A DNA stretch of 39,831 bases from CAZTPJ01 sp964614515. Lineage in GTDB: Bacteria; Planctomycetota; Phycisphaerae; Phycisphaerales; UBA1924. Positions 33,433 through 39,831 of the stretch are shown piece after piece; positions within the stretch are counted from its first letter, which is position 1, and each line of letters opens with the position of its first letter. Made by a program: the position numbers and the translations under genes. The notes under the pieces are model-generated. The model was not told the DNA's origin, did no database searches, and saw only the letters and a program-made list of their open reading frames with translations. The stretch covers positions 1-39,831 of the forward strand of contig CAZTPJ010000029.1 in assembly GCA_964614515.1 (NCBI GenBank). The letters run 5' to 3'.

Positions 33433-33649
33433 GCGCCACCCCCTCTCGCCTTGCGCGTTCGGCCAGCAAGGCCGCGACGGTGGGAACATGAACCAGCACG
33501 CTCCGGCCCGCGATCAACGCGGGGATGCGTCCGGCTTCGATTTCATCCCGCAGCCACCGCGCCGGAACGCGAAGGCATCGGGCCGCGACGTTTAGCGGCA
33601 ACGCATCCGATGGAAGCGATTTCGTGTCCATGCTCAAAGTATCGAACAT
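33422..33649 (-). CDS. Small HTH protein (excisionase/MerR-like), first of two
   Basis: Predicted 75 aa. LPLNVAARCLRVPARWLRDE, then EAGRIPALIAGRSVLVHVPT, is a helix-turn-helix with a beta wing. A candidate promoter (33657-33685) places transcription start at the ATG, with GTTCG/CGAAC repeats around it, so autoregulation is likely. In-frame alternative start at 33631. Confidence 0.72.
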   Translation of the reverse strand: MFDTLSMDTKSLPSDALPLNVAARCLRVPARWLRDEIEAGRIPALIAGRSVLVHVPTVAALLAERARREGVAHAR

Positions 33650-33685
33650 GGTTCGGAAACTAAGGCGAACCTAATCGGCAATCAA
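33643..33685 (-). promoter_or_regulatory. Candidate leaderless promoter and operator of the small HTH operon
   Basis: TTGATT (33685-33680), 17 bp, TAGTTT (33662-33657), ATG 7 nt later. Half sites CGAAC at 33643 and 33666 and GTTCG at 33651 form two overlapping inverted repeats across the start. Confidence 0.45.
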
Positions 33686-35412
33686 CCGGCAAACTTCGAC
33701 GCAAGGCGACGCCCCGCGATAGTCAGCCGTGCGCCGCTCCGATTGCCTTCGGGCCGTTCAGCAAAGCCCAGTTCGATCAGTTTCCGCACAATCGGCCCGA
33801 TGCTTCGGGCGGACAATCGCTTCGCCGCATTCATTTCCGCCGCGATCGCATCAGCAGATACCAGCCGCGACGCATCGAACAGGGCCATCGTTTGCAGCAC
33901 CAGGGATTGACTCGCGGTCAGGGCCGGGGGAGCGGATTCTTCCTCGCCATCGGGAAGGGTCGTCGGCTCGCCATGCGCCGGTTGCTTCGCTCCGTCGCCG
34001 ACCACCACGTCATCCGCGCCCGCCTCAGCGCGCAAGTTCGCGGCCATCCGCCGCATGACTCTTGCGTTGGTGCGCATCACCGCTTCCCATTGCTCCGGCG
34101 TGAGTTCGCGCCGGCTGTGGCCACCATCGGGCGTCAACTCCATGAATGAAAGCCATTCCTCGGGGGCAGTCATCGACCGGTAGATGCCAAGCCAGATCGC
34201 GTACATGAATACCGCTTGCTTGAATGAGTTTGTCGGCATGGGATCGCCACCCATGCTGGGAACGTACAGGCTCCCGGCGTCGTGCGCATTGAGGGCCGCT
34301 CGCCCCGCACTGGCGAAGCACTCCAGGAGGAAAGCCCGTTGGTCCTCTACGCCCCCGGTCCACCGCTCCATTTTGTCCGCAGTCTGATCCAGCCGAACCG
34401 CCGCCGATTCGAGCGCCGTGCAGTAGAGGCGCAGCAACTTCGCCGCCGATTCCAATGTCGCCAGTTCGTTCGCCGTCACGATGTCGCCAGCGCGATAGCG
34501 ATGATGATTCCCCCCCGGACGCGCCGCTTGCGCGGCGTTCCACTTCGCGGGCGACCACGCCGCCACTTTGCACGCGCTCTCAAGCGCAGCAAGCAGCATC
34601 GCGGGTGCGCCGCTTCCGCCGACTTCGATCTTGAAGACTCCGCTCGCGGGAACCGGGGTCCATGGGCCGTCGGGCGAATCCGATTCCACTAACTCCACGC
34701 CAGGCGGAAGTCCGGCCACGGCTTGCCCGAATACTTCACGCAGCCGAATGTACGCTTGAAGTAATGCGGCATAGAGCGAGGCCGTCGCTTCGGACAAGGC
34801 GATGGCATGGGCGAGTCCTGCTACGGTGCGCGCCCCGCCTTCGGCGGGTACGGTCGTGGCGTTCAGCGTTTCATGGAATCGGACGAATGCACGACTCAGA
34901 TCGCCGATTGCTTGCCCGCCCGTATCTCGTGGTGCCATGAGAGTCGCCTCGGCTTCCACATGCTCAGCGGCGATGCGTGCTGCGATTGCAAACACGCGCG
35001 ACGACTGGCGGACGGCTTGGGGCGAAAGTAGTTCCTCAGCCGTCCTCGTGCGAATGAACGCTTCGCCCTTCGCTTCCCAACCGTTTGTCGGGTCGGGGAA
35101 CCGCTCCGGCTGGGCGTGGCCGAGTTCATTGACATACTTGGCCCAGGCATCGGCCAGCACGTCAGCGGTTCGACACTTCGTGCCGGGAACATTCACGCTC
35201 ACGGTGGTTGCGTCGATGTCGTGTCCATTGAGTCGGCAGGCCAAGATTCCGGCCACCATCGCCAGCCGCCCGCCTTGTGCCATGAGACTCCGCAACTCAC
35301 TTCGCGCATCGTGCTGTGGCATCGTCAATGCCGATTGCTGCAAGTTGTCAAAGGCATCGGCCAGCCGCCGGAAGTCCGATGCGAAGCGTGCGGCGTCGGG
35401 TTGTGTCGTCAT
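33682..35412 (-). CDS. Large element protein with C-terminal winged helix, unknown function
   Basis: Predicted 576 aa, not recognised as a known enzyme. The body is helical (TQPDAARFASDFRRLADAFD, EEWLSFMELTPDGGHSRREL) and has no Walker or nuclease motif that I can see. The last 85 residues (LTASQSLVLQTMALFDASRL, RSIGPIVRKLIELGFAERPE) are a winged-helix DNA-binding domain. ATG 35412 (MTTQPDAARF) is preferred over the open frame to 35475. As the largest gene of the element and upstream of the replication block, it may be a replication, regulatory or interference factor. Confidence 0.72.
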   Translation of the reverse strand: MTTQPDAARFASDFRRLADAFDNLQQSALTMPQHDARSELRSLMAQGGRLAMVAGILACRLNGHDIDATTVSVNVPGTKCRTADVLADAWAKYVNELGHAQPERFPDPTNGWEAKGEAFIRTRTAEELLSPQAVRQSSRVFAIAARIAAEHVEAEATLMAPRDTGGQAIGDLSRAFVRFHETLNATTVPAEGGARTVAGLAHAIALSEATASLYAALLQAYIRLREVFGQAVAGLPPGVELVESDSPDGPWTPVPASGVFKIEVGGSGAPAMLLAALESACKVAAWSPAKWNAAQAARPGGNHHRYRAGDIVTANELATLESAAKLLRLYCTALESAAVRLDQTADKMERWTGGVEDQRAFLLECFASAGRAALNAHDAGSLYVPSMGGDPMPTNSFKQAVFMYAIWLGIYRSMTAPEEWLSFMELTPDGGHSRRELTPEQWEAVMRTNARVMRRMAANLRAEAGADDVVVGDGAKQPAHGEPTTLPDGEEESAPPALTASQSLVLQTMALFDASRLVSADAIAAEMNAAKRLSARSIGPIVRKLIELGFAERPEGNRSGARLTIAGRRLASKFAG

Positions 35413-35534
35413 CGTTCGCGGTCCCAGGTCGGGTCGGCCGGGGCCGCGCGATGGAACCGCGAAGTAGCATCGCATCAGCCCGGGCCGTTCGCGGTCAGGT
35501 GGCCACCCGATCCACTACCCGATTCCGCAGAGTA

Positions 35535-35768
35535 TCACGCGAACCAGCAACGCGACGATGCTTCGGGCCACGGCGACAGGTTGTCCACCGACAGGAAGTC
35601 GTCTCGCCCACCACCGCTTCGGTTCGGCCACGCCCCTTTGTGCGCTGGCGGATTCGTGGCGGGATCGCGGTCAATCGCCGTGAATCCGCCGCGCCATACG
35701 TTGCCGCCGAGTAGCGTCATACTCAGCGCCCCGCGCCACGCGCGCGAGGGAATTGGGGTCAACTTCAC
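35535..35768 (-). CDS. Possible small protein, weakly supported
   Basis: A 77-codon frame beginning GTG (KLTPIPSRAWRGALSMTLLG). Trp-rich, no known domain. It fills a 430-bp gap between the 35412 and 35843 genes in the operon direction. Apart from position and an open frame, nothing supports it. Confidence 0.3.
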   Translation of the reverse strand: MKLTPIPSRAWRGALSMTLLGGNVWRGGFTAIDRDPATNPPAHKGAWPNRSGGGRDDFLSVDNLSPWPEASSRCWFA

Positions 35769-35842
35769 AAACCTACCCGAGATTTCTTCGACGGGGTATA
35801 TGAAGCGTGGGGGGCCACCCTTCGGGGGTTCGGTGTCGCGCG

Positions 35843-36283
35843 TCAGCCGCCCTCACCCAGCACGCGCGGTGGCGGGATCACGAAACGATGCTCGGTCGGC
35901 CCGCCGTTGAGTGCATCGACCAATCGTCGGTCGCGCTCGATGCTCGCGGCCGCGCGGTCCACCACGTCCACGCCAAGCGATTCCTCAGCCGCAATGCGAA
36001 GCAGACTCGGGGGGTCCGCGCCGAGTAGGTGTTTGCTCAACCACGCGCGGGCCGGAGCATCGCCCGCTTCGGCGTCGGCCACGGCTCGGGCCACGATCTT
36101 CGCCCATCGCTCGGGCGGACACGCGGTGGCCAGCGTCCGCAGATAGTCAGCCTCTACCGCGCGTCGCGGCCGTCCAGGTCCGCCAGCATTGCCGGGCGCG
36201 AATCGTCCGCGTGCATCGCGCCCGTTCGTTTCGTCGTGCGGGTCATTGTGGCCAGCCGCGCCCTTGTGTCCATCGTCGTGCAT
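35843..36283 (-). CDS. DUF5681-type protein (terminase-small-like position)
   Basis: Predicted 146 aa. The N-terminal GRFAPGNAGGPGRPRRAV, preceded by a His/Asp-rich leader, is the typical DUF5681 opening (GRFxxGNxGGPGRP). A helical region (LRTLATACPPERWAKIVARA) and an acidic tail follow. DUF5681 proteins occur in phages and mobile elements, often near terminases; a direct DNA-packaging role is unproven. Here it is the second gene from the attR end. Confidence 0.75.
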   Translation of the reverse strand: MHDDGHKGAAGHNDPHDETNGRDARGRFAPGNAGGPGRPRRAVEADYLRTLATACPPERWAKIVARAVADAEAGDAPARAWLSKHLLGADPPSLLRIAAEESLGVDVVDRAAASIERDRRLVDALNGGPTEHRFVIPPPRVLGEGG

Positions 36284-36287
36284 CCCG

Positions 36288-36518
36288 TCATCGCTCCGTT
36301 TCGTCAGCCGTCAATACGGCCAGCCATGCGCCGGGACTCGGCAAACCCGCGTGTTTTTTTATCACGCTTACCGGGCGGTACATAGCCCCCGCGCGAAAAT
36401 CTGAAACCCCATACCCCCACGCGGCCGTGGATGCCCGCTGGGGCGTCGGCCCGTCGTTCCCGTCGTGGGCCATCCCCGCGCCGCGCGAACGCGGGACGAT
36501 CAATCCACGTCGCGGCAA
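36288..36518 (-). CDS. Possible small protein at the attR end
   Basis: A 76-codon frame ending 5 bp before the DUF5681 start, which suits co-translation. Sequence such as WGYGVSDFRAGAMYRPVSVI has no recognised domain. A competing minus frame (36304-36630) is also open here, so the choice is uncertain. Confidence 0.33.
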   Translation of the reverse strand: MPRRGLIVPRSRGAGMAHDGNDGPTPQRASTAAWGYGVSDFRAGAMYRPVSVIKKHAGLPSPGAWLAVLTADETER

Positions 36519-36684
36519 GGGGCATCATCGCGTCCCCTTCGGTTTGCGATTCGGTTTGCTCGCCTTGGCCATCGCCGCAGTCGCCATCGCCGCAAGCGCT
36601 GTGCGAATCGTCGGCGTCAGCGTCGGCCATGCCCGCAACACGGCCGCAAGGTCCGCGTCATCGGCGGTCGATTCTGCATCCGAT

Positions 36685-36705
36685 TGCTGGCGCTGGTGCT
36701 GGCGC
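36685..36705. repeat. 21-bp direct repeat, right copy (candidate integrase arm site)
   Basis: Identical to 28825-28845; lies 36 bp inside attR. Confidence 0.6.
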
Positions 36706-36741
36706 ACGTCAGGAAGTGCCGCGTTTTGCGGGGTGTCCGGT

Positions 36742-36788
36742 TGACTGGGGGTCAGAAGGTCGGCGGTTCGAATCCGCCTACCCCGATT
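36742..36788. repeat. attR: 47-bp direct repeat, right copy
   Basis: Identical to attL; carries only the 3' part of tRNA-Pro and so is not itself a tRNA gene. Confidence 0.96.
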
Positions 36789-36867
36789 GGTGATGTGCGT
36801 CTGCGCTGGCGGGGCTGTCGGGCGGGCTGTGGTGGATGATGGTTGGGTGCCCTTGTAGAATTGGCGC

Positions 36868-37395
36868 ATGAGACGCAATGCATGCTTGGCGACTGTGCTC
36901 GTTCTGTTTGTCGCGGGGGGGTGTCAGACGTGGCGTGTTGCGAATTCGCGGGAGAGCGCGACGACGTCGACCGCGATTGTGCAAGAGCGTGCGATGAGGG
37001 TCACGCCGTGTTTGATGTTTCAGGATGGCCGTGGCGAGGAGGCGATGCTGCGCTATGTCGAGGTCTTTGGTGATGCGAGCGTGGTGTTCATCAAGCGGTA
37101 TGGGCCGAACGCGGTGGGCGCGGCGGAGGAATCGGTCATGCAGGCCGTGTTTGAGATCTACGGCCAGCGCATCATGTTGACCGAGAGTCCGATCAAGCAC
37201 CCGTTCGACTTCACACCGGGGGTGTCGCTGTTCGTTGACTTCGATTCGGCGGCGGAACTCGACCGGGTCTTCGCCGCGTTGTCCGAGGGCGGGTTCGTGA
37301 TGATGCCGCTCGACAACTACGGCTTTTCCGAGCGATTCGCGTTCATTCAGGATCGCTACGGCATCTCGTGGCAACTGAACCTGCCGTCGGAGTGA
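36868..37395 (+). CDS. Lipoprotein with a VOC / PhnB-like domain
   Basis: Predicted 175 aa. A lipoprotein signal (LATVLVLFVAGGC, lipobox AGGC) is followed by a short linker. The VOC-fold domain begins RVTPCLMFQDGRGEEAMLRY and includes VFEIYGQRIMLTES, SLFVDFDSAAELDRVFAALS and DRYGISWQLNLPS, as in PhnB/3-demethylubiquinone-methyltransferase-like proteins. Such proteins are normally cytoplasmic, so a membrane-anchored form is unusual. An internal ATG at 36994 would give a cytoplasmic version (MRVTPCLMFQDG). First host gene right of attR. Confidence 0.78.
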   Translation: MRRNACLATVLVLFVAGGCQTWRVANSRESATTSTAIVQERAMRVTPCLMFQDGRGEEAMLRYVEVFGDASVVFIKRYGPNAVGAAEESVMQAVFEIYGQRIMLTESPIKHPFDFTPGVSLFVDFDSAAELDRVFAALSEGGFVMMPLDNYGFSERFAFIQDRYGISWQLNLPSE

Positions 37396-37558
37396 TCCGT
37401 CACGCACATTTTCAACTCCAAGTCGCTTCTGGTCGCTTGGTGCGAGGGGTGATGCAGTCGGTCATCATTTCGTACCTCGCGGATCGGCTGACGTGTACGT
37501 CGCCGGATGTACGTCGTAATGACGTTTTCCGCAACGACTACGGCGAACGCGCTGATGG

Positions 37559-38422
37559 CTATGGCGAGCCTTCCTGTGGGAACTGGGCCGCGAGCCAGTT
37601 GGTCCAGGCTTGCTGTGTGGCGGCGGCGGTTGTGGCGGCTTGATGGCCGTAGAAGAAGATGCGGATGGACACCATCGTCTGCTCGCCCATGGCCATGACG
37701 AAGGTGTGCATGATGCCGGGGGCTGGGCGATCCAGGTGCAGAAGGAGTTCGGGGTTTTCGCCTTCCATGCCGGCGAGTGCGGCGACGATCTGCGGGGCGG
37801 TTTCGCGGGCGCGCAGCATTTCCGGATCGTTGATGATGATGTCTTCGATCGTGCCTGCGAGTTCGGGGGCGTTGGGCGCGGACGTGACGCGTCGAGTCGC
37901 GTCGTCGATGCGCAGGGCGGTCTTGAGCGTGCGCCATGTCTGCGGCGGGGGGTTGCTGCTGAACGCGGAGAGTTGCACATCGCTGCACGGCTGCCCGGCG
38001 TAGTGCGCGAGATAGAGGTGCAGGATGCGGAAGAATGACATCCAGCCGTAGGCGTGGCCTTCAAACTCGCCATCCCAGTCGTCGGTTCGTGCGAACCAAC
38101 GATGGACGATGCGTACGAGGCATGTGCCGCCGGCGCGGGCCTCGATGGTCCACTCGCTGGCGACCTTGTCGGGACCGCCTTCCGATTCGACGATGTAACT
38201 CAGCGGCGGGTTCCATTTGGTGATCGTCGCCGGCGCATCCATGCCGGGGCCGTAACTGGTGATGACCGAGCCGCCCTCGCGTCCATCGACTTTGCACGGC
38301 ATGAACCAGGACGAGATGCCGGGGCCTGTGGCGATGGCGCGCCAGACATCTTCTGGCGTGCCGGGGACTTCGACGCTGGCTTCGACGTATCGGTTGCCGT
38401 GTTCATCTTTCTTCACGGGCAT
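37559..38422 (-). CDS. SRPBCC-fold (AHSA1/START-like) protein
   Basis: Predicted 287 aa. The N-terminal SRPBCC domain (residues 12-150) has YVEASVEVPGTPEDVWRAIA, GPGISSWFMPCKVDG and TITKWNPPLSYIVESEGGPD. The C-terminal half (residues 165-287) is a less familiar region with DIIINDPEMLRARETAPQIV and MVSIRIFFYGHQAATTAAAT. The fold binds hydrophobic ligands in a deep cavity. ATG 38422 lies 20 bp inside the upstream ArsR gene, a common ArsR-SRPBCC operon, so it is probably controlled by that regulator. The ligand is unknown. Confidence 0.85.
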   Translation of the reverse strand: MPVKKDEHGNRYVEASVEVPGTPEDVWRAIATGPGISSWFMPCKVDGREGGSVITSYGPGMDAPATITKWNPPLSYIVESEGGPDKVASEWTIEARAGGTCLVRIVHRWFARTDDWDGEFEGHAYGWMSFFRILHLYLAHYAGQPCSDVQLSAFSSNPPPQTWRTLKTALRIDDATRRVTSAPNAPELAGTIEDIIINDPEMLRARETAPQIVAALAGMEGENPELLLHLDRPAPGIMHTFVMAMGEQTMVSIRIFFYGHQAATTAAATQQAWTNWLAAQFPQEGSP

Positions 38423-39032
38423 GGGGCGCCTCCTTCTCTTGAGGTTGCGTGTCTGTGTGCGGCAAAGGGTGGGCGAGCAGCACAAGACGGTGTGAACGTC
38501 CGCCCGGCGCTGCGTCATCGTGATATTTGGCGACGAGATGGTTGATCGCCTCGGTGAGTTCGTGGCTGAACGCGGCGCGATCCTGTGCGCTGCGGAATCG
38601 AATCACGGTGTCGATCGAAAGCGTGGCGAGGTGTTTGCCCGCCTCGTGCGCACGGCCGATCAAGTCGCCGATCTCTCGCACCGCGCGGGCTGCGAGCGCG
38701 ATCAAGTACCGCGCGGCGAGTCGATCCACCTCTCGCTCGGGGTCCACGGCCACCGGCCCCATCGCACTGGGCGAGATGATGTATGTTGAGGCGGTGGCGA
38801 CGAGGCGACGTTCCGTGAGGCCTCCCCAGCGTCTTTCGCTTTCGAGGCGAATCAGGCCGTGGGATTCGAGCGTGCGCAAGTGATAGTTGACTTTTTGTCG
38901 TGGGAGTCCGACGCGCGTGGCGAGCGTGGCGGCGGAGGCCGGTTCGCGGAGTTCGGCGAGCAACCGGCTGCGCACGGGGTCGAGTGCGACGGTTGCGGCG
39001 TGGGGTTCTTCGATGACTCGGACGCTGAGCAT
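38403..39032 (-). CDS. ArsR-family winged-helix regulator
   Basis: Predicted 209 aa. The N-terminal wHTH reads LLAELREPASAATLATRVGL and VNYHLRTLESHGLIRLESER, as in ArsR proteins. It is followed by a longer C-terminal region (residues 80-209) with SIDTVIRFRSAQDRAAFSHE. No Cys metal-binding motif of the CxC type is seen, so a metal signal is not suggested. It likely represses its own operon through the palindrome at 39048-39067. ATG at 39032 lies 6 nt after the -10 box. Confidence 0.87.
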   Translation of the reverse strand: MLSVRVIEEPHAATVALDPVRSRLLAELREPASAATLATRVGLPRQKVNYHLRTLESHGLIRLESERRWGGLTERRLVATASTYIISPSAMGPVAVDPEREVDRLAARYLIALAARAVREIGDLIGRAHEAGKHLATLSIDTVIRFRSAQDRAAFSHELTEAINHLVAKYHDDAAPGGRSHRLVLLAHPLPHTDTQPQEKEAPHAREER

Positions 39033-39038
39033 GGGGGT

Positions 39039-39067
39039 AGTGTACCATTGACAGAAATGTTTGTCAA
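39039..39067 (-). promoter_or_regulatory. Promoter and palindromic operator of the arsR-SRPBCC operon
   Basis: TTGACA (39067-39062), 17 bp, TACACT (39044-39039). A 20-bp palindrome (39048-39067) has TTGACA at its left end and TGTCAA at its right, the right half being the -35 box itself. A bound repressor would block the -35 box. Transcription should start at or near the ATG. Confidence 0.75.
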
Positions 39068-39085
39068 GAGGGAGGGGGAGGAGGG

Positions 39086-39152
39086 GTGAGTGCTGAGTTC
39101 TGAGTGCTGGGTGCTGAGTGCTGGGTGGTGGGTGGTGGGTGGTGGGTGGGGA
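39086..39152. repeat. Short degenerate repeats in a 290-bp intergenic gap
   Basis: GAGTGCTG/GGGTGCTG units then GGTGGTGGGT units. The remainder to 39357 shows no gene I can support. Confidence 0.5.
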
Positions 39153-39357
39153 GAGTTCGCGGTGGGTTCGTGAGCTATGGCGGGCTGGGGCGCGATTGCT
39201 TTTCCCGGCGCATGAACTGGTTGCAACGAGCGGTGGCCGTGACGGTACGTTGGTGTGGGTGGCACGTGATCGGCCTGAGTTGGCGGCTCACGCGACGGCG
39301 CACGCGCGCCCACCGTACACACGACAACTGGGTTGCGGGCAAGGCGAGGAACCGGAC

Positions 39358-39831
39358 ATGGCTCATATCGCGGATCGGTTGGCCACACGCGTGAGGCGTG
39401 GCGTGGTTTGGGTTGTTGGACTTCTCGCGGCGACGGCCGGGCCGGCGTGGGCGCAGTGCGAACCGACGTGGCTGGAGCGGGGGGAGTCGGGTGTGCCGGG
39501 GGTGGATTGGGAGGTGTTCTGCACGACCGAGTGGGATCCGGATGGACCGGGGCCGATGGAGAGCGTGCTGGTTGCGGGGGGATCGTTCACGGTCGCCGGC
39601 AACGTGCTGGCCAACAACGTCGCGATGTGGGATGGATCGGAGTGGAAGGCGTTTGGGGGTGTGTTCACGACGCATGAACATGCGTCGATCGGGACGCAGG
39701 TTCTGGCCGTGACGGTGTTTGAGGGGGATGTGATTATCGGTGGTAACTTCGACACGATCGACGGTATTGACTGCAAGGGCGTGGCGCGGTGGGATGGGGA
39801 GCGTTGGCAGCCCTTGGCGGGCAGTTTGGTA
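39358..39831 (+). CDS. Secreted beta-propeller-like protein, N-terminal part (runs off the window)
   Basis: 158 codons before the window ends. A signal peptide (GVVWVVGLLAATAGPAWA, then QCEPTWL) is followed by two propeller modules (VAMWDGSEWKAF and VARWDGERWQPLAG). It is clearly related to 1948-4323: both begin A-Q-C-(E/D)-P-x-W-L and share WDPDGPGP and AGG-x-F-T. ATG 39358 precedes the signal peptide. A dockerin-like tail is expected outside the window. Confidence 0.9.
   Translation, partial: MAHIADRLATRVRRGVVWVVGLLAATAGPAWAQCEPTWLERGESGVPGVDWEVFCTTEWDPDGPGPMESVLVAGGSFTVAGNVLANNVAMWDGSEWKAFGGVFTTHEHASIGTQVLAVTVFEGDVIIGGNFDTIDGIDCKGVARWDGERWQPLAGSLV

Larger units (their letters stand above)
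28638..36788 (-). mobile_element. Integrated mobile element of about 8.1 kb in tRNA-Pro, satellite-like
   Basis: Bounded by a perfect 47-bp direct repeat (28638-28684 and 36742-36788), the left copy inside an intact tRNA-Pro. All predicted genes run on the minus strand. They are integrase, small unknowns, XRE regulator, AAA/RecA-like ATPase, two small HTH proteins, a 576-aa wHTH-tailed protein and a DUF5681-type protein. No capsid, tail, portal, relaxase or type IV secretion gene is seen. The composition fits a phage satellite or an integrative plasmid that replicates after excision. Confidence 0.92.
36525..36788 (-). pseudogene. Detached C-terminal tail of the integrase, at attR
   Basis: The att core copy here encodes NRGRRIRTADLLTPSQ in the same frame as the integrase. 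It then continues for 71 residues (starts PDTPQNAALP, centre DDADLAAVLRAWPTLTPTIR) to a stop at 36525. In the circular element this would be the native integrase C-terminus. In the integrated state it is cut off from int. The frame is open leftward from host DNA to an ATG at 36878, so a short hybrid protein could still be made. Frame match was checked by coordinates: the two cores are 8104 bp apart and the low-coordinate codon phases agree. Confidence 0.85.

Noticed and set aside
36304..36630. Minus-strand frame near attR as an alternative small gene
   Set aside because: It overlaps both the stranded integrase tail and the 36288 frame. The latter is better placed for coupling to the DUF5681 gene, though neither is strong.
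36742..36788. Second tRNA-Pro gene at attR
   Set aside because: Only the 3' part from the anticodon stem is present; there is no D-arm or 5' acceptor strand.
37396..37558. Gene between the VOC lipoprotein and the SRPBCC gene
   Set aside because: No frame with coding character or ribosome site; it is simply the space between two convergent genes.

Overview
The window is high-GC, gene-dense chromosomal DNA from a Gram-negative-type bacterium. It is most likely a planctomycete of the class Phycisphaerae. The clues are secreted beta-propeller proteins with Cys-rich, dockerin-like tails, a secreted FxYQG-type fibre protein, small TM plus zinc-ribbon proteins, heptose/LPS genes, and many intragenic and intergenic low-complexity repeats. 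Taxonomy is inferred from gene style, not from a marker phylogeny.

Layout. 1-10.2 kb: valS (5' part, minus), a TPR protein, a large secreted propeller protein, a lone pyruvate/2-oxoacid dehydrogenase E1-beta, a ThiF/MoeB adenylyltransferase carrying an in-frame repeat insertion, a PAC2 protein, a HIT hydrolase, and three co-directional genes of unknown function (8635-10204). 10.2-16.5 kb: rpsO with a good terminator, pnp, a cold-shock protein, a UMF1/Atg22-like MFS transporter and trpB. 16.5-28.2 kb: a TPR protein, a HEAT-like exported protein, a secreted esterase, a DinB-fold protein, a PAS-LuxR regulator, two TM/zinc-ribbon paralogues, a fibre-like exported protein, a small unknown, and a coupled pair for heptose metabolism (GmhB-like and heptosyltransferase). 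28.3-28.7 kb: tRNA-Ala(GGC), a hairpin repeat array and tRNA-Pro(GGG).

28638-36788 is an integrated mobile element of about 8.1 kb in tRNA-Pro. It is bounded by a perfect 47-bp direct repeat (attL/attR). It carries a complete tyrosine recombinase, an XRE regulator, an AAA/RecA-type replication-like ATPase, two small HTH proteins, a 576-aa protein with a winged-helix tail, a DUF5681-type protein and several small unknowns, all on the minus strand. No capsid, tail or conjugation genes are seen, so it looks like a minimal satellite or integrative plasmid.

The standout observation is that the att core lies inside the 3' end of the integrase reading frame. In the integrated state the integrase ends two codons past the core. 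Across the circle junction the same frame would run on into a 71-residue tail that now lies stranded at the attR end. Integration and excision should therefore swap the integrase C-terminus. The element also has an iteron-like cluster of seven TTGGCGG motifs inside the ATPase gene, and promoters that place regulator start codons at the predicted transcription start.

36.8-39.8 kb is host DNA again: a lipoprotein with a VOC domain, an ArsR-SRPBCC operon with a palindromic operator over its -35 box, and the start of a second propeller protein related to the one at 1948-4323.
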